Positions 55,025-61,389 of a stretch of 64,000 bases of DNA are shown piece after piece. The stretch is from an uncultured Prevotellaceae bacterium. GTDB lineage: Bacteria > Bacteroidota > Bacteroidia > Bacteroidales > Muribaculaceae. Where the stretch lies: assembly GCA_905210415.1 (NCBI GenBank), contig CAJLWM010000006.1:4477-68476 (forward strand), given 5' to 3'. Each line of letters begins with the position of its first letter. The first letter of the stretch is position 1. The position numbers were made by a program, and so were the translations under genes. The notes beneath the pieces were generated by a model that was not told the DNA's origin, searched no databases, and saw nothing but the letters and a program-made list of their open reading frames with translations.

Positions 55025-55507
55025 ATGAAGCGACTGTTCTCCATATTGCTTGTGATGGCGGTGTTGGTGCCAATGGCGGCGCGAACCAAGACTACGCGAA
55101 GGAACTTGTCGGCTGCTGCGGAGACAAATATCGTGACAGAAGATTCGTTGCCAACTGGCGACGATAAATATACTGTGAAGGCATCGCCTGTGGTGATAAA
55201 AGGCTACAGCAAGCGAGCAACCGATAATGAGGAAGCGTTTTTCGTGACAAATATAACAGATGGCCACATCGGCCACATCACGCTCACATTATTATATACC
55301 GACGTGAAAGGCGCGATGCTTCACAAGCGCACGGTGACGGTGGATTGCAACATCTCTAAGGGTGAAACACGACTGGTGAAGGTGCGCTCGTTTGACCTTC
55401 AGCACAGGTTTTACTACTATGCCGGAGCGAAGCCTCGCAAGAGTGCTACGCCGTATAAGGTGAAGGTGCATGTGGAGAATTATGAACTGGTGATGAAAAT
55501 AGAATAA
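55025..55507 (+). CDS. Small secreted beta-rich protein of unknown function
   Basis: A 160-residue protein with a signal peptide (about 1-19, SILLVMAVLVPMAA). The mature part carries YTVKASPVVIKGYSKRATD, TNITDGHIGHITLTLLYTDV and a conserved-looking end RSFDLQHRFYYYAGAKPRKS followed by TPYKVKVHVENYEL. The pattern suggests an immunoglobulin-like fold, perhaps similar to the FxLYD group, but I cannot name it. It follows the previous gene by four bases and precedes the PepC-type peptidase by 23 bases, so the three are probably one unit. Confidence 0.72.
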   Translation: MKRLFSILLVMAVLVPMAARTKTTRRNLSAAAETNIVTEDSLPTGDDKYTVKASPVVIKGYSKRATDNEEAFFVTNITDGHIGHITLTLLYTDVKGAMLHKRTVTVDCNISKGETRLVKVRSFDLQHRFYYYAGAKPRKSATPYKVKVHVENYELVMKIE

Positions 55508-55530
55508 TTTTATTAATCTTAAAAGATATA

Positions 55531-56940
55531 TTGAAAATGAGAATAAACAGATTCTTGATGACGGCTGTGATGGGTACTGGCATCGCAGTGGGCTGTATGG
55601 CACAGAGCGCCATCACGCCAAAAGTGCTAAACCAACTTGCTTCGCAACCGCAGACTGTGGTTGACAAGGTGGCTCGTAATGCCATGGCAACAACTTCGCT
55701 CAACACATTGGCAACAGGTTTCTCTACGCTCAATGGTGTGGCAGATGGCGATTTCACTTACCGCGTGTTTACAAAGGGAGTCACTGACCAAAAGCAGTCG
55801 GGCCGTTGCTGGTTGTTTACCGGTATGAACGTGCTTCGCGCACAAGCTATCAGCGAGCACAATCTTCCGGAATTGGAATTGTCGCAGGTATATCTATTTT
55901 TCTACGACCAACTTGAGAAGTCTAACATGTTTTTGCAAAATGTGATTGATACAGCCGACAAATCGTTTGAAGACAGAACCGTTGATTGGTTGTTCTCAAA
56001 TCCGCTGAGCGACGGTGGCACATTCACAGGTGTTGCCGATTTGGTGAAGAAATATGGCGTTGTGCCTAAGTCGGCTATGCCAGAAACATTGATTAGCAAC
56101 AGCACATCGCAATTTGACTCACAACTGAAATGGCAATTGCGCGACTATGGCATGCAATTGCGCAAGCAGGCTGCTAATGGCGCCAAGAAAAATGCTCTTG
56201 AAGAAACTAAGGTGAAGATGCTCGGCAATGTATATCGTATGCTCACGTTGGCTTATGGCATTCCTCCAAAAGAATTCACTTGGAAATATAAGACTAACTC
56301 TGGCAACTTAGTGAGCGAAAAGACCTACACTCCACAATCGTTCTACAAGGAATTGTGGGGCGAAAAGGATTTGACCAACGACTATGTGCTTATCATGAAC
56401 GATCCTTCTCGCGAATATGGCAAGTTGTATCAGATACAATACGACCGCCACACCTATGAGGGTCACGACTGGGTTTACCTTAATCTCCCAATCGAGGATA
56501 TCAAGCCGTTCGCTATCGAGTCAATCAAGGACAACAAGGCAATGTATATCTCTTGCGACGTGGGTAAATTCTTAAACCGCAGCGTGGGCACATGCGATAT
56601 GAATAATTTTGACTATGAGTCGTTGCTCGGCATGCAACTCACCATGGATAAGCGTGAGCGCATTCTCACACATGCAAGTGGTTCGTCGCACGCTATGACG
56701 CTGATTGCTGTAGACGTTGATATGAACACAAAGGCGCCAACACGCTGGTTGGTGGAAAACAGCTGGGGACCAAACAGCGGTTACAAGGGCAATCTTGTGA
56801 TGACAGATGAGTGGTTCAACGAATATATGTTTAGATTCGTAATCGAAAAGAAATTTATCTCGGCAGAAACATTGAAACTCTTGAAGCAAAAGCCAATTAT
56901 GCTTCCTGCTTGGGATCCAATGTTTATAGAGGAAAATTAA
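55531..56940 (+). CDS. Exported bleomycin-hydrolase/PepC-type aminopeptidase (C1B)
   Basis: Papain-fold cysteine peptidase. The triad is Cys93 (SGRCWLFTGMN), His387 (GSSHAMTLIAVDV) and Asn410 (ENSWGPNSGYKG). Other PepC landmarks are LSQVYLFFYDQLEKSNMF and the terminal region near MLPAWDPMF. The family is usually cytoplasmic and hexameric, but here residues 1-23 form a signal peptide (MTAVMGTGIAVGCMAQS), predicting a periplasmic or surface enzyme that trims peptides. Its 469 residues are near the normal length plus the signal. It closes the DUF3078 group. Confidence 0.92.
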   Translation: MKMRINRFLMTAVMGTGIAVGCMAQSAITPKVLNQLASQPQTVVDKVARNAMATTSLNTLATGFSTLNGVADGDFTYRVFTKGVTDQKQSGRCWLFTGMNVLRAQAISEHNLPELELSQVYLFFYDQLEKSNMFLQNVIDTADKSFEDRTVDWLFSNPLSDGGTFTGVADLVKKYGVVPKSAMPETLISNSTSQFDSQLKWQLRDYGMQLRKQAANGAKKNALEETKVKMLGNVYRMLTLAYGIPPKEFTWKYKTNSGNLVSEKTYTPQSFYKELWGEKDLTNDYVLIMNDPSREYGKLYQIQYDRHTYEGHDWVYLNLPIEDIKPFAIESIKDNKAMYISCDVGKFLNRSVGTCDMNNFDYESLLGMQLTMDKRERILTHASGSSHAMTLIAVDVDMNTKAPTRWLVENSWGPNSGYKGNLVMTDEWFNEYMFRFVIEKKFISAETLKLLKQKPIMLPAWDPMFIEEN

Positions 56941-56964
56941 TGAACATATCGCGGCAATTTCGTT

Positions 56965-56981
56965 TGCCCGAATTGGGTTAA
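56965..56981 (+). repeat. Core copy of a dispersed repeat
   Basis: TGCCCGAATTGGGTTAA, the exact core shared (with small changes) by 27541-27557, 57153-57168 and the reverse complement of 63897-63913. Confidence 0.6.
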
Positions 56982-57109
56982 ACCAAAATCAGTCATTAGG
57001 ACGTATATTTGAAATTATCACTACTGCTTGGAGTCTTTCGTTTTTTATAAGGCATATTTTGTTTGTTTTTAACTCGCAATAGCTGGCTATTACTCTTTAA
57101 AAAGCAATC

Positions 57110-57166
57110 AAAATCTGCACTTCTAAAATTCCGAAATTCTTCCAATCCCTAATGACGAATTGGGTT
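57110..57166 (+). repeat. Long copy A of a dispersed intergenic repeat
   Basis: A 57-base element running from AAAATCTGC to GAATTGGGTT. It matches the reverse complement of 63900-63956 at roughly 50 of 58 aligned positions with one single-base gap. It lies between convergent genes, directly before a terminator hairpin. The rest of 56941-57300 holds no gene. Confidence 0.8.
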
Positions 57167-57169
57167 AAG

Positions 57170-57202
57170 AGAGCAGAAACCAAATGTGGTTTCTGCTCTT
57201 TT
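57170..57202 (+). terminator. Hairpin terminator (plus strand)
   Basis: AGAGCAGAAACC / GGTTTCTGCTCT, 12 base pairs with a six-base loop, followed by TTTT. It could end the PepC transcript. Confidence 0.65.
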
Positions 57203-57241
57203 GGTTTATCCAAATCGGTCGTAGGGTTTAGGTAGGGGAAC

Positions 57242-57276
57242 AAAAAAATCCTTCTGGAAAAGCTCCAAAAGGATTT
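57242..57276 (-). terminator. Terminator of the NifU-like/GGGtGRT operon
   Basis: Stem AAATCCTT / AAGGATTT with an inner TGGA/TCCA helix, followed on the minus strand by seven T. It sits 32 bases after the stop at 57308. Confidence 0.8.
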
Positions 57277-57307
57277 GTGATATTTAAGTGTTTCGTATAA
57301 GTCGAAA

Positions 57308-58321
57308 TTACTTAGCAAGAGCAGTAGCAACGTCAACTGCAACAGCAACTGTACAGCCTACCATTGGGTTGTTACCAATGCCGAGGAAGCCCATCATCTC
57401 AACGTGAGCAGGAACTGAAGAAGAACCAGCGAATTGAGCGTCAGAGTGCATACGGCCGAGGGTATCAGTCATACCGTAAGAAGCAGGACCTGCAGCCATG
57501 TTGTCTGGGTGAAGAGTACGACCTGTACCACCACCAGAAGCAACGCTGAAGTAAGGCTTACCAGCCAATACGCGTTCTTTCTTGTAAGTACCAGCAACTG
57601 GGTGTTGGAAACGAGTTGGGTTAGTAGAGTTACCGGTGATAGAAACGTCAACGCCTTCCTTCCACATGATAGCTACACCTTCGCGAACGTCGTCAGCACC
57701 GTAGCATTTCACCTTAGCGCGAGGACCGTTTGAGTAAGGGTGTTCATCAACAACCTTAAGTTCGCCAGTGAAATAGTCGAATTGAGTTTGTACGTAAGTG
57801 AAGCCGTTGATACGAGAGATGATCTTAGCAGCGTCCTTGCCGAGACCGTTAAGGATAACGCGAAGAGGTTCTTTGCGCACCTTGTCAGCCTTAGCAGCAA
57901 TCTTGATGGCACCTTCTGCAGCAGCAAAAGATTCGTGGCCAGCCAAGAAAGCGAAGCACTTAGTTTCTTCGCGGAGAAGACGAGCAGCCAAGTTACCGTG
58001 GCCCAAACCTACCTTGCGGTCGTCGGCAACAGAACCAGGGATGCAGAATGATTGCAAACCGATACCGATAGCTTCAGCAGCGTCAGCAGCGTTTTTGCAG
58101 CCCTTCTTGATAGCGATAGCAGCGCCTACTACATAAGCCCACTTTGCATTTTCAAAGCAGATTGGTTGAGTTTCTTCACAAGTCAAATATGGGTCGATAC
58201 CTGCAGCTTCGCATATAGCATTAGCTTCTTCAATATCTTTAATGCCGTTTTCGTTTAATGCAGCAAGAATTTGCGCCATACGGCGGTCTTGAGATTCAAA
58301 TTTTACTTCTCTAATTGCCAT
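57308..58321 (-). CDS. GGGtGRT protein (uncharacterised family)
   Basis: A 337-residue protein of the family named for its motif, here SVASGGGTGRTLHPDNMAAG. Other conserved stretches are CEAAGIDPYLTCEETQPICF, VTGDSIT-free central segments such as EEGVAIMWKEGVDVSITGNS-like wording (DVSITGNSTNPTRFQHPVAG), and GFLGIGNNPMVGCTVAVAVD near the end. No signal peptide or membrane helix is seen. It is paired, 16 bases apart, with the NifU-like gene upstream, an association found in many anaerobes. Its biochemical function is not known to me; Gly-rich loops hint at cofactor or nucleotide binding, which is only inference. Confidence 0.88.
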   Translation of the reverse strand: MAIREVKFESQDRRMAQILAALNENGIKDIEEANAICEAAGIDPYLTCEETQPICFENAKWAYVVGAAIAIKKGCKNAADAAEAIGIGLQSFCIPGSVADDRKVGLGHGNLAARLLREETKCFAFLAGHESFAAAEGAIKIAAKADKVRKEPLRVILNGLGKDAAKIISRINGFTYVQTQFDYFTGELKVVDEHPYSNGPRAKVKCYGADDVREGVAIMWKEGVDVSITGNSTNPTRFQHPVAGTYKKERVLAGKPYFSVASGGGTGRTLHPDNMAAGPASYGMTDTLGRMHSDAQFAGSSSVPAHVEMMGFLGIGNNPMVGCTVAVAVDVATALAK

Positions 58322-58337
58322 AATGTTGTCCTCCTAA

Positions 58338-59030
58338 TTATTCTTTGCGTGGGTCAATGTATTTAGCGGCATCTTCAAAGCGACCATAGTGGCCCTTTGC
58401 AGCTTCGATTGCCTCTTCTGGGGTCTTACCTTTCTTGAGCGCTTCAGTGAATTTGCCAAGGTGAAGGAATTCATAACCGATTACTTCGTTGTTCTCGTCG
58501 AGAGCCATGCGAGTGCAATAGCCTTCAGCCATTTCCAAGTAACGAACGCCCTTAGCCAAAGTACCGAACATAGTACCTACTTGGCTGCGGAGACCCTTAC
58601 CAAGGTCTTCAAGAGCAGCACCTACTTGCAAACCACCTTCAGAGAAAGCAGATTGAGTGCGGCCGTAAACGATTTGCAAGAACAATTCGCGCATTGCAGT
58701 GTTGATTGCGTCGCAAACGAGGTCGGTATTCAAAGCTTCGAGGATAGTCTTACCTGGAAGGATTTCTGCTGCCATAGCTGCAGAGTGAGTCATACCTGAA
58801 CATCCGATTGTTTCTACAAGAGCTTCTTGGATAACGCCTTCTTTCACGTTAAGAGAAAGTTTGCAAGCACCTTGTTGTGGTGCGCACCAGCCAATGCCGT
58901 GAGTGAAACCAGAAATGTCCTTGATTTCTTTTGCTCTAACCCATTTACCCTCCTCTGGAATTGGAGCTGAAGGATGGTTAGCACCCTTTGCTACACAACA
59001 CATGTGTTGTACTTCTTGTGTATAAACCAT
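58338..59030 (-). CDS. NifU-like Fe-S scaffold-type protein
   Basis: A 230-residue protein related to the N-terminal domain of NifU/IscU. Candidate cluster-binding cysteines are in MCCVAKGANH (residues 10-12), GWCAPQQGACKLSL (about 49-56) and ETIGCSGMTHSAAMAAEIL (about 76). It continues to a C-terminal helix region (KGKTPEEAIEAAKGHYGRFE). It differs from classical IscU in spacing and length and is usually annotated only as an iron-sulfur scaffold-like protein. It leads the two-gene unit with the GGGtGRT protein, suggesting a shared role in anaerobic metal or redox metabolism. The start has an A/T-rich upstream region without a convincing promoter. Confidence 0.85.
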   Translation of the reverse strand: MVYTQEVQHMCCVAKGANHPSAPIPEEGKWVRAKEIKDISGFTHGIGWCAPQQGACKLSLNVKEGVIQEALVETIGCSGMTHSAAMAAEILPGKTILEALNTDLVCDAINTAMRELFLQIVYGRTQSAFSEGGLQVGAALEDLGKGLRSQVGTMFGTLAKGVRYLEMAEGYCTRMALDENNEVIGYEFLHLGKFTEALKKGKTPEEAIEAAKGHYGRFEDAAKYIDPRKE

Positions 59031-59256
59031 AATAGTTCTTATTAATATAATAAATTCTACTAAAAATTTAAGTCAGAATGATGTTATCTGTTTATTGTCA
59101 TATAGTTATGTGTATTATTGCGGACTATAACTTATGCTCATTAAACATATATACTTAAAATCTTTGTAAAATTACGGAAAAAAATCAGCATTCTTATCAT
59201 TTGTGGCAGATTTTATCGTGATTTTGTGAATTTTTTTGTTTTGAATGATGCGAATC
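59031..59256. other. AT-rich intergenic region
   Basis: Contains the upstream region of the NifU-like gene. I find no consensus promoter, RNA gene or reading frame with a ribosome-binding site here. Confidence 0.4.
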
Positions 59257-59287
59257 AAAAAAGGTCGCTGCTCATAGGGCAGCGACC
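59257..59287 (-). terminator. Terminator after the small protein gene
   Basis: GGTCGCTGC / GCAGCGACC, a perfect nine-base-pair stem with a seven-base loop, followed on the minus strand by six T. Confidence 0.85.
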
Positions 59288-59353
59288 AATGTGTGATTCA
59301 TGGTATCAATAAATTATGTGTGATGATGTTATAGGTAAAAAAATAAGGACTTT

Positions 59354-59650
59354 TTACCAGGGAATTAGATATTGTCCGTTTTCTACAACCGGCTGTTTTG
59401 CTGGCATGTTGCTTTTGGCTGGTTGGCTGTTTGATGCAATAGTCATTGTGGTGTTCCATCCACGGCTTTGGTTGCGTATGAGCAGCTTGGCTGTTCCGGC
59501 AAATCGGCCTGCCACGTGATAGATGAGACTGATTATATCGCTGATGCTACCGAAGCGCGTGCTATTGATGTTTGCCACCGGGCTTCCGTCGATAGAGAGC
59601 GAAGCATAGATGGCGTCGCCAAGTGTGAGTTGATAATCGTTTAGTCTCAT
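59354..59650 (-). CDS. Small protein of unknown function
   Basis: A 98-residue soluble protein without signal peptide. It starts MRLNDYQLTLGDAIYASLSI and continues with SLIYHVAGRFAGTAKLLIRN. The case for a real gene is strong: AAAGGAG is a good ribosome-binding site eight bases before the ATG, TACCTTTG (59681-59688, minus strand) is a perfect -7 box about 30 bases upstream, and a terminator follows. I do not recognise the family. The C-terminal 25 residues look disordered. It is transcribed alone, divergently from the small lipoprotein gene. Confidence 0.75.
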   Translation of the reverse strand: MRLNDYQLTLGDAIYASLSIDGSPVANINSTRFGSISDIISLIYHVAGRFAGTAKLLIRNQSRGWNTTMTIASNSQPAKSNMPAKQPVVENGQYLIPW

Positions 59651-59680
59651 AGTTTTCTCCTTTCTTTTTGTTTACATAGG

Positions 59681-59688
59681 CAAAGGTA
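59681..59688 (-). promoter_or_regulatory. -7 element of the 98-residue protein gene
   Basis: Minus strand TACCTTTG, a full TAnnTTTG match, about 30 bases before the start. No clear -33 TTTG. Confidence 0.55.
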
Positions 59689-59765
59689 GAGGGGTGATGG
59701 GAATGTGTTTTGCCCACATTATTTAAAGTATGTAAATTGCTAATATCCATCCAATATTTTTGCAC

Positions 59766-59773
59766 TATATTTG
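59766..59773 (+). promoter_or_regulatory. -7 element of the small lipoprotein gene
   Basis: TATATTTG, with another match TATTTTTG at 59755-59762. Either could drive the gene at 59801; neither has an evident -33 TTTG at the ideal distance. Confidence 0.5.
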
Positions 59774-59800
59774 CGTTGTAAAAGAGAAAAGGAGGTTTTT

Positions 59801-60142
59801 ATGAAAAAGCTATCGATGATAATGTTGGCAGCATTGGCCATGGGAATGTGGTCGTGCGGCAATAGCGGAAGCAAAGAGGAGAGTGCTGATTCAACAGTGG
59901 TTTCGGTTTCACCAGAAGATACCGTTGATGAAGAGCAGACGTCGATAGGTGTTGCCATTGATGGTGCTATGAATAGCATCACCATACTTGATGAGAATGG
60001 CGATACACTTAATTTCAGTTATCCCGACTTAGATCCGGCAAAGCGTGTGTCTTGGTCGATAGGCGACACTGTGACCATCAAATATGTTGAAGTTGACGGT
60101 GAGGCACAAGTGAACGCTGTGATGAGAGGTAAGAAACCATAA
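59801..60142 (+). CDS. Small lipoprotein of unknown function
   Basis: A 113-residue protein with a lipoprotein signal (MIMLAALAMGMWSCGNSGSK; lipidated Cys at about residue 18), an acidic Ser/Glu-rich linker and a small beta domain containing IGVAIDGAMNSITILDENGD and the closing VNAVMRGKKP. I choose the ATG at 59801 because a textbook AAAGGAGG precedes it by six bases; an in-frame ATG ten codons earlier lies at the promoter. I cannot name the family. The tRNA gene begins 16 bases after the stop, so both may be on one transcript. Confidence 0.8.
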   Translation: MKKLSMIMLAALAMGMWSCGNSGSKEESADSTVVSVSPEDTVDEEQTSIGVAIDGAMNSITILDENGDTLNFSYPDLDPAKRVSWSIGDTVTIKYVEVDGEAQVNAVMRGKKP

Positions 60143-60158
60143 ATAGAAACGATTTTTT

Positions 60159-60234
60159 GCGGTAGTAGCTCAGTTGGTAGAGCATCAGCTTCCCAAGCTG
60201 AGGGTCGCGGGTTCGAGCCCCGTCTACCGCTCCA
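60159..60234 (+). tRNA. tRNA-Gly (anticodon CCC)
   Basis: A complete cloverleaf: acceptor GCGGTAG / CTACCGC, D arm, anticodon stem TCAGC/GCTGA with loop TTCCCAA (anticodon CCC), and T arm GCGGG TTCGAGC CCCGT. The discriminator base is T as in glycine tRNAs, and CCA is encoded (60232-60234). Length is 76 bases. Confidence 0.96.
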
Positions 60235-60250
60235 CGAATGATAGTGATTG

Positions 60251-60290
60251 GTTGATATGGCATAAAAGAGCCGTATCAACTGATTTTTTT
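60251..60290 (+). terminator. Terminator after tRNA-Gly
   Basis: GTTGATATGGC / GCCGTATCAAC, an 11-base-pair stem with one G-U pair, followed by TGATTTTTTTG. Confidence 0.85.
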
Positions 60291-60563
60291 GTATAAACGG
60301 GGAAAACGGTTGGATGTGGGAAATTTTGCGAAAAATAGTGATAATGTGGGCTTTTGCTAAATTATAATGCTCGTAAATTAATAAAAGATGAAAAAGAATT
60401 GCTAAATTTGCATAATTAAAGCGTAATGGATTTCTGTGTTGGTTGATGGATTTCAATAGGCACGGGATAATGCAATGGAGACATTGATTAAATAAATCTC
60501 ATTTCATTCATGCCCAAAATCGGGAAAAACGAAAAAGAAATAAATAGATAATCAAATAGTTAT
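60291..60563 (+). other. Leader region of the exopolysaccharide locus
   Basis: No gene. TAAATTTG at 60403-60410 matches the -7 consensus without a clear -33 box; it would leave a leader of about 145 bases before wza. I see no UpxY- or NusG-like regulator gene, which often precedes capsule loci in Bacteroides. Confidence 0.4.
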
Positions 60564-61367
60564 ATGAAGATTAAGCACATTGTAATTGCTGTGGCTGCAG
60601 TGCTATTGACCTCGTGCGGCACATCTAAGCAGATTGAGTATTTTCAGGATGTAAAAGATGGTTCAACACTCACGCTTGTTGAGTCGAAAATCATAAAAGT
60701 AAAACCGAACGACAAATTGACAATAGCCGTTAATAGCCGCAATCCGGAGTTGGCTATGCCATTCAATTTGCCATATATTTCCACCCGCTTGGGTCAAGGG
60801 TCTACGGCAACTGGCGCAAACAACACATCAAACGGCGTGATGTCGTATGCTGTGGATGCCGATGGCAATATCGAATTTCCATGTTTAGGCAAGGTGCATG
60901 TGGCAGGAATGTCGCGCGTGGAGATTTCCGATGCACTTAAGCAAAAAATCATCAGCACTGGTATGCTCAACGATCCGACTGTGACAGTGGAATACGACAA
61001 TCTGTCGGTGAGTGTATTGGGTGAAGTGGCTCGTCCTGGACGATATGCGATTGACCGCGACAACTACACAATTTACGATGCGCTGAGTGCTGCCGGCGAC
61101 CTCACCATCTATGGTGTGCGCGACAAGGTGAAGGTGGTTCGCACCGAAGGCTCGCAACAAAACATCTACACCATCAATATGGTGGATGCTGCTTCGGTGA
61201 CATCGTCGCCAGCCTACTATCTGCAGCAAGGCGATATGGTGTATGTTGCACCAAACGATATGCGTGCCCGCCAAAGCACAGTGAACGGTAACACCGTGTT
61301 GAGTACATCGTTCTGGATTTCATTGGCATCATTGCTCACCACAGTGGCTGTGTTGGTATTTAAGTAA
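60564..61367 (+). CDS. Wza-like polysaccharide export lipoprotein
   Basis: Outer-membrane channel component for capsule or exopolysaccharide. Of 267 residues, the lipobox is LLTSC (Cys18). The polysaccharide-export domain follows (KPNDKLTIAVNSRNPELAMP, then DGNIEFPCLGKVHVAGMSR) and an SLBB-type domain (SVLGEVARPGRYAIDRDNYT). A hydrophobic C-terminal helix (about 245-265, SFWISLASLLTTVAVLVF) ends the protein. It is the first gene of the locus, 22 bases before the Wzc kinase gene. Export substrate is unknown because the glycosyltransferase genes lie beyond the window. Confidence 0.94.
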   Translation: MKIKHIVIAVAAVLLTSCGTSKQIEYFQDVKDGSTLTLVESKIIKVKPNDKLTIAVNSRNPELAMPFNLPYISTRLGQGSTATGANNTSNGVMSYAVDADGNIEFPCLGKVHVAGMSRVEISDALKQKIISTGMLNDPTVTVEYDNLSVSVLGEVARPGRYAIDRDNYTIYDALSAAGDLTIYGVRDKVKVVRTEGSQQNIYTINMVDAASVTSSPAYYLQQGDMVYVAPNDMRARQSTVNGNTVLSTSFWISLASLLTTVAVLVFK

Positions 61368-61389
61368 TAGGAAAAATAATAGACAAAAT

